64,000 nucleotides of DNA from UBA2266 sp964406945 (GCA_964406945.1 CAYOTO010000017.1:1-64000); one strand, 5' to 3'. Shown: positions 44,365-52,569, numbered from the stretch's first letter. The notes: a model not told the origin generated them from the sequence alone. Made by a program: numbers and translations.

Positions 44365-45432
44365 CTACTTGAGAATCACCCTGCCGGTTCCCGATGTAAT
44401 TCTGCCGATTCGGTAGACCTCCTGGCCGTACTTCGTCAGCTTCTTCGCCACCGAATCGGCGAAATCCTCGGCCACCACGAGCACGAAACCGATCCCCATG
44501 TTGAAAACCCTGTACATCTCCTCGTCTTCGACGGGACCGGACTCCTGCAGAAAATCAAAGATCGCCGGTTTGGGCCAGTTCTTCTTATTGAGCACTGCGT
44601 TGCAGTTCTTCGGAAGGACTCTCGGTATGTTGCCAACCAGCCCGCCGCCGGTAATGTGAGCCATCGCGTGGACTATCCGCTTGACTTTATACTTCGAAAG
44701 CAGTCTGACCACAGGCTGCACGTAAATCCTGGTCGGCTCCAGCAAGGCCTCGGCAACCGTGGCGCCATCCAGTTCGTCGATGGTATCGGCCATCTTCAAG
44801 CCCAGTTTCTTGAAGCAGATACTACGAACCAGAGTATAGCCGTTGCTGTGAATTCCGCTGGAGGCAAGGCCCAGCACCACATCGCCGGGCCGAACGCTCT
44901 TGCCGTCGATTATTTTCTTCCGCTCGACAACCCCCACCGCAAAACCCGCCATATCGAAGTCGTCCTTTGCGTAGGTGTCCGGCATCTCCGCGGTCTCGCC
45001 GCCGATCAAAGCGCAATCGGACAGCTTGCATCCTGCCGCGATACCCTTGACCAGCTCCGCAACTATCGCCGGCTCCAGCGTATGAACCGCCAGATAATCC
45101 AGGAAGAACAACGGCTCGGCTCCGGTCACGAGCATGTCGTTAACGCTCATCGCAACCAGGTCGATACCCACGGTATCGTACTTCCTGACCTGAGCCGCCA
45201 GTTGAACTTTGCTTCCAACCCCGTCGGTGCAGGCCACCAGTACCGGCTCGCGATAGTTCTTCTTGAACAGCTTCTCGTCGTAATCGAGCCGGAACATTCC
45301 CGCGAACGCATTCTCGCCCGGCATAACCCGCGGCCCGAACGTCCCGGCAACATGAGAATAAATCCTCCCCACCATCTCATCATTAGCCGAGATGTCGACA
45401 CCGGATTGTTTGTAGCTGAGATATTCGGGCAT
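44365..45432 (-). CDS. purM: Phosphoribosylformylglycinamidine cyclo-ligase
   Basis: AIR synthetase, step five of de novo purine synthesis: FGAM plus ATP to aminoimidazole ribotide. The 355-residue product carries YKQSGVDISA at the N-terminus, TDGVGSKVQLA, IDLVAMSVNDMLVTGAEPLF, IGGETAEMPDTY, GLASSGIHSNGYTL and HITGGGLVGNIPRVLP, all hallmarks. It is separated from purF only by the inserted four-helix-bundle gene and is therefore presumably on the same purF transcript. A weak ribosome binding site precedes the ATG. Confidence 0.97.
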   Translation of the reverse strand: MPEYLSYKQSGVDISANDEMVGRIYSHVAGTFGPRVMPGENAFAGMFRLDYDEKLFKKNYREPVLVACTDGVGSKVQLAAQVRKYDTVGIDLVAMSVNDMLVTGAEPLFFLDYLAVHTLEPAIVAELVKGIAAGCKLSDCALIGGETAEMPDTYAKDDFDMAGFAVGVVERKKIIDGKSVRPGDVVLGLASSGIHSNGYTLVRSICFKKLGLKMADTIDELDGATVAEALLEPTRIYVQPVVRLLSKYKVKRIVHAMAHITGGGLVGNIPRVLPKNCNAVLNKKNWPKPAIFDFLQESGPVEDEEMYRVFNMGIGFVLVVAEDFADSVAKKLTKYGQEVYRIGRITSGTGRVILK

Positions 45433-45438
45433 ACTATT

Positions 45439-45906
45439 CTATTTGTCTGTACCACGATGGACGATGGACGAAGGACGACGGACGCAATTTAATCCCGCCC
45501 GGCAGAAGCTGTCGGACTTCTTCTCCATGTTGGCCAGCATCGCATACACATGTTCATACTTTTCGTCGAGTACTTCAAATGTTTCGCTGTTAATGTAACC
45601 GCAACGAAGTGCGAATTCCAGCCAAACCTGGGTTTCGGCCGCTTCTTGAGCCGCGTCTGTGAGTTTGTTTATAAACACGGCTTCATACCTTCTTTTACGC
45701 CACCCTTCCGAAATATTTGCACAAACCGACCGCGATGAGCGTCGAATTTGATCTGTCAGAGAGTATATTTCTGCGGTGGGAAAAGACTCTGACACGTTGT
45801 ATATCCTCATAGCGGTCTCAAATGCTACCCGATACACATCCAAATCCCTGAAACCGCGAATCCTCTTGGCACTTTTTGCGTCCCTCGTCCCTCGTGCATC
45901 GTCCAT
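45439..45906 (-). CDS. Four-helix bundle protein (23S rRNA-IVP / S23 family)
   Basis: A 155-residue protein of the family first seen in 23S rRNA intervening sequences. The signature is FRDLDVYRVAFETAMRIYNV, then LTDQIRRSSRSVCANISEG and AQEAAETQVWLEFALRCGYI; it folds as a four-helix bundle and forms a pentamer in solved relatives. Its biochemical role is unknown. The ATG touches the purF stop codon (TAGATG), with GAGGAGGGG supplying the ribosome binding site from within purF. The first ~10 and last ~10 codons are made of 7-bp GGACGAN-like repeats in opposite orientation (45454-45485 and 45878-45906), so the gene looks like a cassette inserted between purF and purM. Confidence 0.9.
   Translation of the reverse strand: MDDARGTRDAKSAKRIRGFRDLDVYRVAFETAMRIYNVSESFPTAEIYSLTDQIRRSSRSVCANISEGWRKRRYEAVFINKLTDAAQEAAETQVWLEFALRCGYINSETFEVLDEKYEHVYAMLANMEKKSDSFCRAGLNCVRRPSSIVHRGTDK
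45454..45485. repeat. Heptamer tandem repeat, left end of the IVP cassette
   Basis: Four 7-bp units, ACGATGG, ACGATGG, ACGAAGG and ACGACGG, then ACGC, inside the 3' end of the IVP gene. The right end of the gene has the same type of repeat inverted. Confidence 0.8.
45878..45906. repeat. Heptamer tandem repeat, right end of the IVP cassette
   Basis: On the minus strand it reads ATGGACGATGCACGAGGG then ACGAGGGACGC: 7-bp units related to those at 45454-45485 but in inverted orientation. It encodes the first residues of the IVP protein. Confidence 0.78.
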
Positions 45907-47352
45907 CTACCCCTCCTCGTCGAACATATACATCTGATACCGCTCCATTACGAACTTGCTCACTGCATTGACGACCGGCACCGGATACTTACCGGACCAG
46001 CAGGCCGTGCAGTAATGGTCCGCCGGCAGGGCGGCACACTCCAGCAGCCCCTCGAGCGAGATGTATCCCACCGAGTCAACTTCGAGAAATTCCCTGATCT
46101 CATCCAGATCGCGATTATTCGCCAGCAATTCGTCTTTGGTCGGAAAATCAACGCCGTAAAAGCATGGGAACCGAATCGGCGGACAGCTCACCCGCATATG
46201 GATCTCTTTGGCCCCGGCCGCCCGAATTGCACGAATTTTGCCCCGCGTTGTCGTGCCCCGAACGATCGAATCGTCGACCACAATCACCCTTTTGCCGCGC
46301 ACAGCCTCCGGCACGACCGCCAGTTTAAGTTTGACTTCCATCTCCCGCATACGCTGAGTGGGCGTAATGAATGTTCGCCCCACGTAATGACTCCTTACCA
46401 GACCCATATCGAACCCGATTCCGCTCTCCTGGCTGTATCCCACCGCCGCCGCGGTTCCCGAGTCCGGCACCGGAATCACCACATCGCCGTCCACCGGATG
46501 CTCCCTGGCCAACTGCCTGCCCAGTTTCTTTCTCAACTCGTGAACGTTCTCGCCGAAAATATACGAATTCTGCTTGGCGAAATAAACATGCTCGAAAATA
46601 CAGTGGGCCGGGGTTATCGTACCCGGCGTTACGAAGAATCGGCTGGAAATCCCGCTGCTGTTGAGAGTTACGATCTCGCCGGGCTCGACCTCGCGAACGA
46701 ACTCGGCGTCCACTGCGTCCAAAGCGCAGGTTTCGCTGGCGACCACGTACGATCCGTTTTCACACCTGCCAACCACCAGAGGCCGAATGCCGTAGGGGTC
46801 TCGCGCCGCCTCGATTTTGTCGGCAAACAAAAACAGCAGCGAAAAAGCCCCCTGAAGGTGGCTCAGCACATGCGCCAGTGGGTCCGGCTTGGAAACGTGC
46901 GAAGGCTTCGCCAGCAGATGGGTGATAACCTCGGTATCGTTGGTACTCTTGAAAATACTCCCGTAAGCTTCATATTCATCTCGCAGCAGACCGGCGTTTA
47001 TCAGGTTGCCGTTATGCGCCACCGCCACCTGCCCTCGCGAATATTCACACAGCAGCGGCTGGCTGTTGATCGATTTGCTGCTGCCGGTGGTCGAGTACCT
47101 TACGTGTCCGATAGCCGTCGGCGCAGAAATCTTATCCAATATACCCGAACCGGCCCGAAAAACCCGCCTTACCGTGCCCATACCCGTATAGCATCGCAGC
47201 ATTTGCCCGTCGCTCGAGGCTATACCGGCCGATTCCTGCCCCCGATGCTGCAAGCTGTGAATTCCAAGATACGTTTTCTCAACGGCCTCCGGATCCCCGT
47301 AAACACCGAAAAGACCGCAATACTCTTTCTTATCAGTAACTGCGTCAGACAT
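45907..47352 (-). CDS. purF: Amidophosphoribosyltransferase
   Basis: First enzyme of purine synthesis, glutamine plus PRPP to phosphoribosylamine. The 481-residue product has an N-terminal 11-residue propeptide before the nucleophile Cys12 (EYCGLFGVYG), so autocatalytic processing is expected. The Ntn domain continues with HRGQESAGIA, GHVRYSTTG and AHNGNLIN; the phosphoribosyltransferase domain has RVIVVDDSIVRGTT. Cysteines in AHCIFEHVYFA, PIRFPCFYG and YCTACWSG match the 4Fe-4S ligands of the oxygen-sensitive Bacillus-type enzyme. GGGG precedes the ATG, and a good promoter lies about 100 bp upstream. Confidence 0.97.
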   Translation of the reverse strand: MSDAVTDKKEYCGLFGVYGDPEAVEKTYLGIHSLQHRGQESAGIASSDGQMLRCYTGMGTVRRVFRAGSGILDKISAPTAIGHVRYSTTGSSKSINSQPLLCEYSRGQVAVAHNGNLINAGLLRDEYEAYGSIFKSTNDTEVITHLLAKPSHVSKPDPLAHVLSHLQGAFSLLFLFADKIEAARDPYGIRPLVVGRCENGSYVVASETCALDAVDAEFVREVEPGEIVTLNSSGISSRFFVTPGTITPAHCIFEHVYFAKQNSYIFGENVHELRKKLGRQLAREHPVDGDVVIPVPDSGTAAAVGYSQESGIGFDMGLVRSHYVGRTFITPTQRMREMEVKLKLAVVPEAVRGKRVIVVDDSIVRGTTTRGKIRAIRAAGAKEIHMRVSCPPIRFPCFYGVDFPTKDELLANNRDLDEIREFLEVDSVGYISLEGLLECAALPADHYCTACWSGKYPVPVVNAVSKFVMERYQMYMFDEEG

Positions 47353-47449
47353 AACCCCGAAGTCTCAAAACCTGCCGTTATGCGGGAAAAAATGAATGCC
47401 CGGCTCAACTGTAAGCCACACAAGACCCAATACGCTGCGGAAAAGCGAT

Positions 47450-47478
47450 AGTTTAGTGATTTGCCCCGATTAAGTCAA
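47450..47478 (-). promoter_or_regulatory. Sigma-70-type promoter of purF-IVP-purM
   Basis: On the minus strand TTGACT (47478-47473), 17-bp spacer, TAAACT (47455-47450). This is the best -35/-10 pair near the operon and leaves a leader of about 90 bases. I saw no PurR-type palindrome or guanine/PRPP riboswitch core in the leader. Confidence 0.7.
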
Positions 47479-47552
47479 TCAATACTTAACAATCCGCTTC
47501 ATAAGCGAAAGTTATTCCGGGGCTGACCTGCGAAAATCCACTTTGACCGCGA

Positions 47553-47600
47553 ACGGCCGCATTAATTCCCGGCCGTGTTGCCGGGCCGGAATCGCCCGGC
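47553..47600. repeat. Two adjacent GC hairpins between operons
   Basis: ACGGCCG / CGGCCGT (47553-47559 and 47570-47576) and GCCGGGC / GCCCGGC (47580-47586 and 47594-47600). They lie in the ~290-bp gap between the end of the 47.6-50.4 kb operon and the purF promoter, and may end transcription of the former. A weaker AGCAGA / TCTGCT hairpin (47626-47647) overlaps the preceding stop codon. Confidence 0.5.
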
Positions 47601-47646
47601 TTCTAACGCATGATATGTGTGAAACAGCAGATGCCCCCGCGTCTGC

Positions 47647-49287
47647 TCACCGTCGGGCATCCTCCTGGCGTATGACTATCGGCACGTAGCCGACCTCCAT
47701 GCCCGTCGGCGGCGTTACCAGAAGAGCCGGATCGAGTGTCGCCAGCGATCCACGGCTGGGCGGAGCCATGTAATCTCTGTCGATCGGCCAGTTGGCGTGA
47801 ATCTTCTTAACGAACGCCTGCAGTTTCTCTTTCTTCTCGCTGCTCCAGTCGTACTGCTGGAACGACGGCTGATCCACAAAGCGATACCAGCAGTAGGTTA
47901 CGACAGATCCGTCACAGAGCGCAACCGTGAACGGCCCGCGGGCCGGACCCGGATTCGCCCACGCTCCCTTATTCGGCGAAGTGTAAGGTTCGCCACGCCC
48001 GGCCAGCCTGAACTTCTTATCGAGCAGTTTTGTCTCGGGCGGAACCTCGGATGCCGCAACCGCCACGAGCTTCTGGCCCATCCGCTTGTAATACTGCGGA
48101 AACACGCCGTTCGGACTTATTTTGCTGTCCTTCCACTTCAGACCCCAGACGTGCGGCCCGAAAATCTCCGTATCTACAACCTTTTCGACACCTGAAATCT
48201 CCCTGCCCGCCTGATCGAATCGGGGCCTGCGCGTCGTCAAAGTAGCCTTCCACGCGCCTTTTTCATCAAACCGTCCCGAGCACGCAGGCCCGCCGTCGCG
48301 CCACGCCTTAAAGGCATCGTACAAAGCCGCCTTCGAATAGTACTTCACATCCTGCACCAGCAGGCTTCGGCCCTTTTGGTCCACCGGAAAATCCAGCTTC
48401 GGCAGCTTCGAATAAACAACGCCCCGAGAATCGGTCGAGTCAAACCGCGGAACCGTGTTGATCTCCATCGCTCCGCCGCCCATCCTTCCCGGCCTCGCAT
48501 CCAGCCCGCGACCGTAGATAAACGGATAATTGAACAGCTTGCCGATCTTGCTCCAGGTCTCCGGAATGTAATAAGCGATGGGCCCCTTGAAATTGGCCGC
48601 ACTTAGAAAACACGTCCACGCCTTATCGCCTGTCGGCGGATCACCCGTCGTCGGTTTGGTGAAAGGCAGAGCCATGTAAGTATAGCCGAGGAACTTGCCG
48701 TTGGGGTTGCCCTCAAAGGGCAGTGCATCGGGCGGAATAAGCAAGCGGTTGCTCAGTTGAGCGATGCCTAGCCTGTCATCCGGCAGGGCGGTACTGCTGT
48801 AAAAGAACGACCAGCCGGGCGAACCTACCTCGTAGTCATAGCACTGCGGCGTAGCGTTCATGCTGAACTTGGGCGGTCCGTACCTGAACCGGTTGCGAGC
48901 CCAGTAGCCCAGACCGCCCTCGACCGTCTGAAACACGCTGGCGTACGTCGGGCCGCGTTTGGGCCAGTTGTCCCGCGCGTGCGTGCCGACCGGAGCCAGC
49001 GGCTTGTCCTTGTTGTCGGAATTGTCCGGCGTAATCCACGCGCTGGGAAGGCCTATCTGGAAATTGGCGATCGGCTTTGCCACCAGCGGCCATACAGCCG
49101 AATAGAAGCCCATCCCCGCACCGTAATGCGCACGATCTTGCGGCCTTGATGCACTGTAACCGATATACCCGTGCAGCCCCCGGGAATGTGATGAGACGGC
49201 GCCCGCCTCGCTTTCACCCGCCCCGCAGCAAACACCACAAACCAATACCGCCAGAAACACCGCTACAAGTTCTAAATGCGACTTCAA
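47647..49287 (-). CDS. Large secreted protein of unknown function
   Basis: A 546-residue exported protein. I favour the TTG at 49287 because GGAGG lies nine bases upstream and the resulting N-terminus is a normal signal peptide with a Cys-rich end (VLVCGVCCGAG, possibly a lipoprotein). The ATG at 49314 has no ribosome binding site. The body is rich in aromatic residues, Pro and Gly with no membrane segments, for example WITPDNSDNKDKPLAPVG, SPGWSFFYSSTALPDD and LCDGSVVTYCWYRF. No known catalytic pattern was found. Last gene of an operon with DUF503 and GDPD. Confidence 0.75.
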   Translation of the reverse strand: MKSHLELVAVFLAVLVCGVCCGAGESEAGAVSSHSRGLHGYIGYSASRPQDRAHYGAGMGFYSAVWPLVAKPIANFQIGLPSAWITPDNSDNKDKPLAPVGTHARDNWPKRGPTYASVFQTVEGGLGYWARNRFRYGPPKFSMNATPQCYDYEVGSPGWSFFYSSTALPDDRLGIAQLSNRLLIPPDALPFEGNPNGKFLGYTYMALPFTKPTTGDPPTGDKAWTCFLSAANFKGPIAYYIPETWSKIGKLFNYPFIYGRGLDARPGRMGGGAMEINTVPRFDSTDSRGVVYSKLPKLDFPVDQKGRSLLVQDVKYYSKAALYDAFKAWRDGGPACSGRFDEKGAWKATLTTRRPRFDQAGREISGVEKVVDTEIFGPHVWGLKWKDSKISPNGVFPQYYKRMGQKLVAVAASEVPPETKLLDKKFRLAGRGEPYTSPNKGAWANPGPARGPFTVALCDGSVVTYCWYRFVDQPSFQQYDWSSEKKEKLQAFVKKIHANWPIDRDYMAPPSRGSLATLDPALLVTPPTGMEVGYVPIVIRQEDARR

Positions 49288-49331
49288 GATGCCAGTCCTC
49301 CATAGAATATACATGGTTTTGCACGCTGCGG

Positions 49332-50132
49332 CTATTGCTTAAGCTGTTTTCTTAGCCACTGCGGACGATTCGTGGTTATCCCGCTGACGCCCAGCCCGAC
49401 AAGCCGCTGTGCCTCGGCCGGATCGTCCACAGTCCATACGTACAGCTTCTGGCCGGCCGCTTCGACCGCCTGCACAAACCGCTGTGTTACTCCCGCATAA
49501 TGTACGTCCAGGCCGTCCAGTCCCCGCTCGGCGGCGAACCTTACCAGAGCCTCATCGTGCTCAATCCACTCGTCTGTGTCCTGCGTCTTCCTGGTGGATC
49601 GCAGCCAGTACGTCGGAACATCCAGAATCTCCTTGCCCGCCGCAACAGTATCCAGCGAAAATCCGATTACGACCACCTGCGATTTCTTGCCGCTGTCTTC
49701 TATAACCTCACGCAAAAACGGCAGTATCTCCGGGCCGCACTTTATTTCTATGAAAAGCCTCCTGCCCCACGGCACGGTTTTAAGAACCTCCGAGAGCAGA
49801 GGCAGCGGCTCGCCTGTGAATTGCTCCCCCTTGAAACGTCCGTAATCGAGTTTACTCAGCTCATCGAAATTCGTTTCGCTGACCTTCATGTCGACGCCCG
49901 TAATGTGTTTGGTCGAAGCGTCATGAATTACGACTATCCGATTGTCTCTGGTCAGATGTACATCAACTTCCACATCGACCTGCTGGCGCCAGGCCAGCTT
50001 CACCGCCGAGAGCGTATTCTCCGGAGCCAGATACGACGACCCGCGATGGGCAACAATCTCGACCGGTTTGGCGCACCCGGCCAGCCCGCCGGCCGCTGCA
50101 CACAGAAAAAACATGAGCAAACGTTCTTTCAT
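49332..50132 (-). CDS. Glycerophosphodiester phosphodiesterase lipoprotein
   Basis: A 266-residue GDPD-family enzyme that hydrolyses glycerophosphodiesters to glycerol-3-phosphate and an alcohol, here exported: the signal peptide ends LAGC (Cys20). The catalytic HRG of VAHRGSSYLAPENT, the metal-binding DVEVDVHLTRDN and the second His in VIHDAST are all present, as is FIEIKCGPE and the C-terminal VWTVDDPAEAQRL. Expected to act in the periplasm in lipid recycling or phosphate scavenging. 15 bp after the DUF503 gene. Confidence 0.93.
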   Translation of the reverse strand: MKERLLMFFLCAAAGGLAGCAKPVEIVAHRGSSYLAPENTLSAVKLAWRQQVDVEVDVHLTRDNRIVVIHDASTKHITGVDMKVSETNFDELSKLDYGRFKGEQFTGEPLPLLSEVLKTVPWGRRLFIEIKCGPEILPFLREVIEDSGKKSQVVVIGFSLDTVAAGKEILDVPTYWLRSTRKTQDTDEWIEHDEALVRFAAERGLDGLDVHYAGVTQRFVQAVEAAGQKLYVWTVDDPAEAQRLVGLGVSGITTNRPQWLRKQLKQ

Positions 50133-50147
50133 AATTTTCGAACCGCC

Positions 50148-50435
50148 TTAAACGCTGAAAACTTCCCGCTCGATCTGCCCAAGGTAGAATCGGCCGTCCG
50201 CTCGCATGAAACCGATTACCGCATCGAGCTGTTTATTCACGAACTGTCCGTCATTGGAAACAACCGCAATCCCAAGCACCGCGAACTGCTTGCTGTCGTG
50301 GGCCTCGACCTCCGAAACCGAAATATTGAACCTGCTCTTAAGCCTGCCCGCCACACTCTTGACGATGCTCCGCTTGGCTTTTAGGCTTGCAATTCCCTGC
50401 AGATTCAAATTAACTTTCAAAAGCCCGACTATCAC
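50148..50435 (-). CDS. DUF503 (YlxP-like) protein
   Basis: A 95-residue protein of the DUF503 family, small ferredoxin-fold-like proteins often found near rbfA/infB in Gram-positives. The family pattern SLKAKRSIVKSVAGRLKSRF, then NISVSEVEAHDS and AVLGIAVVSND is clear. I choose the GTG at 50435, with GGGG five bases upstream, over the TTG at 50450. First gene of the DUF503-GDPD-secreted protein operon; the role is unknown. Confidence 0.9.
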   Translation of the reverse strand: MIVGLLKVNLNLQGIASLKAKRSIVKSVAGRLKSRFNISVSEVEAHDSKQFAVLGIAVVSNDGQFVNKQLDAVIGFMRADGRFYLGQIEREVFSV

Positions 50436-50474
50436 ACTGCGCCCCTGCAAACATTATAACTACGCGACGACTAC

Positions 50475-50503
50475 AGCCTACAGTTATGATGTTCTATAGT
50501 CAA
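50475..50503 (-). promoter_or_regulatory. Sigma-70-type promoter of the DUF503 operon
   Basis: On the minus strand TTGACT (50503-50498), 17-bp spacer, TAGGCT (50480-50475). It lies downstream of the small gene ending at 50520, so that gene and the operon can be separately transcribed. Confidence 0.6.
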
Positions 50504-50519
50504 GCCGGGCATCGCCTCT

Positions 50520-50756
50520 CTAACGACGGCTGCAGTCAAAATCAAAAATGTCACATGGTGTTGGGGCAATGCGGCGAGGATTATCGGTCTTCTGGGCGGC
50601 CATTGTGCTGTCCTGCTGCTGTTGTTTAATCTGCTTGAGAAGGTCCGAATTCATGTACCGGCGTGTGCCCAGACACTCGTATTGTACTATAGTTTTGTTG
50701 GTCTCTATGGCGTTGTTCAAGTCCTTGCCCCCAGTGTCCGAAATAGTGTCGTACAT
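50520..50756 (-). CDS. Small Cys-containing protein, divergent from the radical SAM gene
   Basis: A 78-residue protein of unknown function. The ATG at 50756 has AAAGGACC at ideal distance. The N-terminal part is acidic/polar (MYDTISDTGGKDLNNAIETN), the middle a helix with a Gln run (LLKQIKQQQQDS), and the C-terminus is short and distinctive: RIAPTPCDIFDFDCSRR, with two Cys and three Asp in ten residues. The layout, a polar leader-like half and a compact Cys/Asp-rich end, resembles precursor peptides of ribosomally made natural products, but no protease or transporter is beside it. The nearest neighbour upstream is the TRAM-less methylthiotransferase-type enzyme, divergently transcribed. Confidence 0.6.
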   Translation of the reverse strand: MYDTISDTGGKDLNNAIETNKTIVQYECLGTRRYMNSDLLKQIKQQQQDSTMAAQKTDNPRRIAPTPCDIFDFDCSRR

Positions 50757-50784
50757 GATTTGGTCCTTTCTCTTTCGATGGTTA

Positions 50785-50844
50785 CCAATTATTTTGTAGG
50801 CCATCGAGCATGAAAGGTACTCTCCAGCTTCCCAAAATAATTGG
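50785..50844. promoter_or_regulatory. Perfect 12-bp inverted repeat in the divergent promoter region
   Basis: CCAATTATTTTG (50785-50796) and CAAAATAATTGG (50833-50844), 36 bp apart. It is between the small Cys-peptide gene and the radical SAM gene, both of which start within 150 bp. A shorter CGATGG / CCATCG pair overlaps. Possible operator for shared control, or two half-sites for a dimeric regulator. Confidence 0.55.
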
Positions 50845-50993
50845 AATGCAGGTCCAAATTGTCCTGTCGAATGGAAGAGTTAGTTTCATAAAGCAATTAT
50901 GTTATGAATCGCAACAGCAAACGACAGTCCGGTAAAGATCGAGTAGGGCCGGTCCCCAAATCTTCGTCCGGCAGCAACGGAGAGATTAGATCG

Positions 50994-52193
50994 GTGTGCG
51001 TCTGTTTTGCCGCGGGATGCCCGCGGAGCCAGACCGATGTTGCACGCCTGATTGCCTATTTCCGCGCCAACGGTCTGAAGACGGACAGTCGCATTCAAGA
51101 CGCCGATCTCATCGTGGTTGCCACCTGCGGGGTCGAACAGCGCGAGCAGCAGCGCAGTATGAACCTCTTGAAAGTCGCCCAAACCAAAAGAAAGCCCGGT
51201 TCGCATTTGTGCGTGGTCGGCTGCCTTGTTGGAATCAACCCGAGTGTTGTAGAAGAGAAGTTCAGCGATGTAACTCTCGTGGGCGCCGGTGCGACTGACA
51301 AATTCGATGATCTCATCGGAGCCCGAACTAAACTCACCGACGTCGAGGACGTCGGTGATGTGGGCCCGAGTATACGAGCGGCCAAAGCGGCTTTCGGGCG
51401 ACTCAATCGGTTAACCAACCAGTTGAAGACGGGCGATTTCTCAGCTCGGGCGTGGCGCGGGTTCAAGAAGTCGATCCGCGACCGTATTCACCCTGTGGGC
51501 GACGTCTACAATCTGCGAATTGCCGAAGGATGCCTGAGTGAATGCAGCTACTGTGCGATCCGTTTTGTCGAAGGCGAACTAAGATCCAGGCCGCTGGATC
51601 GGATAATCCGTCAGTTCGAAAACGGTTTGGATCAGGGCTATCGCACTTTCCACATTGTTGCGACCGATATAGGTTGTTACGGTCTGGACATAGGGACCAC
51701 CTTTGCCGATCTGCTCGACGCCATATTCCGGCATGACGAGTCTTTCAGCGTTACACTGCCGAATCTCAATCCCAGATGGCTGCTGGCCGAGAAACAGCGG
51801 ATCATCGACATACTGAGCGATAACGTCGACCGTGTCAGCAACGTATGGGTCTCCGTGCAGTCGGGCAGCGACCGCATGTTGAAGTTGATGGGCCGCAAAT
51901 ACACAATCGAATCCGTCGGGCGGGCTCTGAATCAGATGCGGTCAAAGTGCCCGGGAATTCGTCTGCATACCGAAGTTATAGTCGGCTTTCCGGGTGAGAC
52001 CGAATCGGACCTGGAGCAGACCATCGATTTTATAAACGACATAAGCTTCGACCAGATCGTCGTTTACAGATACTTCGACAGGCCCAAAGCGCCGGCCAGT
52101 AAGTTGCCCGACAAGGTTCCGCAAGATGTCGTCGCCAGACGCGTCAAGCGATTTCGCAATGAAGTCACGTGCGCCGATCTAGTCCTCATATAG
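50994..52193 (+). CDS. Radical SAM methylthiotransferase-like enzyme lacking TRAM
   Basis: A 399-residue enzyme of the MiaB/RimO/MtaB family. The N-terminal UPF0004 domain keeps all three cluster-binding Cys (Cys9 in AAGCPRSQTD, Cys45 in VVATCGVEQ, Cys77 in VVGCLVG); the radical SAM core has Cys180, Cys184 and Cys187 in GCLSECSYCAI. So two 4Fe-4S clusters are expected. The protein stops at PASKLPDKVPQDVVARRVKRF plus 13 residues, with no TRAM domain, which the tRNA- and S12-modifying members have. I choose the GTG at 50994: GGAGAG sits nine bases upstream and the N-terminus then matches the family; ATG 50904 would add 30 low-complexity residues. The substrate is therefore an open question. Confidence 0.88.
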   Translation: MCVCFAAGCPRSQTDVARLIAYFRANGLKTDSRIQDADLIVVATCGVEQREQQRSMNLLKVAQTKRKPGSHLCVVGCLVGINPSVVEEKFSDVTLVGAGATDKFDDLIGARTKLTDVEDVGDVGPSIRAAKAAFGRLNRLTNQLKTGDFSARAWRGFKKSIRDRIHPVGDVYNLRIAEGCLSECSYCAIRFVEGELRSRPLDRIIRQFENGLDQGYRTFHIVATDIGCYGLDIGTTFADLLDAIFRHDESFSVTLPNLNPRWLLAEKQRIIDILSDNVDRVSNVWVSVQSGSDRMLKLMGRKYTIESVGRALNQMRSKCPGIRLHTEVIVGFPGETESDLEQTIDFINDISFDQIVVYRYFDRPKAPASKLPDKVPQDVVARRVKRFRNEVTCADLVLI

Positions 52194-52266
52194 GCCCACG
52201 GACATCTGCGAAGCGGATATCTTCTGAGAAAGCTTCTACGGCCGGACATCGAAGTTCACGACATCA

Positions 52267-52386
52267 TCAGGCGTGCCTGGGCACTGGCAGTGCGATTTCG
52301 GACGTATAAATAATTGCTGCAATCAGCAGTGCCAGAGCCACGCCCAGCACATTCTCGAATCGAATCTTTATGGCTTTCCTTTCCAT
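52267..52386 (-). CDS. Possible 39-residue single-helix membrane peptide
   Basis: An ATG-initiated frame encoding a basic N-terminus (MERKAIKIRF), one strong hydrophobic helix (VLGVALALLIAAIIY) and a short tail. It has the makeup of a real small membrane protein and uses codons like its neighbours, but no ribosome binding site precedes the ATG. It lies in the 376-bp gap between the radical SAM and PHP genes, where nothing else is apparent. Confidence 0.35.
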   Translation of the reverse strand: MERKAIKIRFENVLGVALALLIAAIIYTSEIALPVPRHA

Positions 52387-52569
52387 GAACAGCCGTTGTC
52401 TTCGCGGTTGCAGTATACCAATCGCAGACGCGCAGGCAAGTGCGCTCGTGCCAGATGAAACGCCTCTTGCGAACCGCTCGCTGGAATGCTAATCTTGTGC
52501 TGTCGAAAGCGGCGCCGGCCGCAATCGCGATTTACACACTTAAGCCATGCGAACGGAAAGGAAAGCCAG

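Noticed and set aside
45454..45485. CRISPR-like array
   Set aside because: The 7-bp units are directly tandem without spacers and belong to the ends of the IVP gene.
50548..50799. A hydrophobic, Cys-rich 83-codon plus-strand frame opposite the small peptide gene
   Set aside because: The minus-strand gene has a good ribosome binding site and normal composition, while this frame has none; the CCCC run comes from the antisense of Gln codons.
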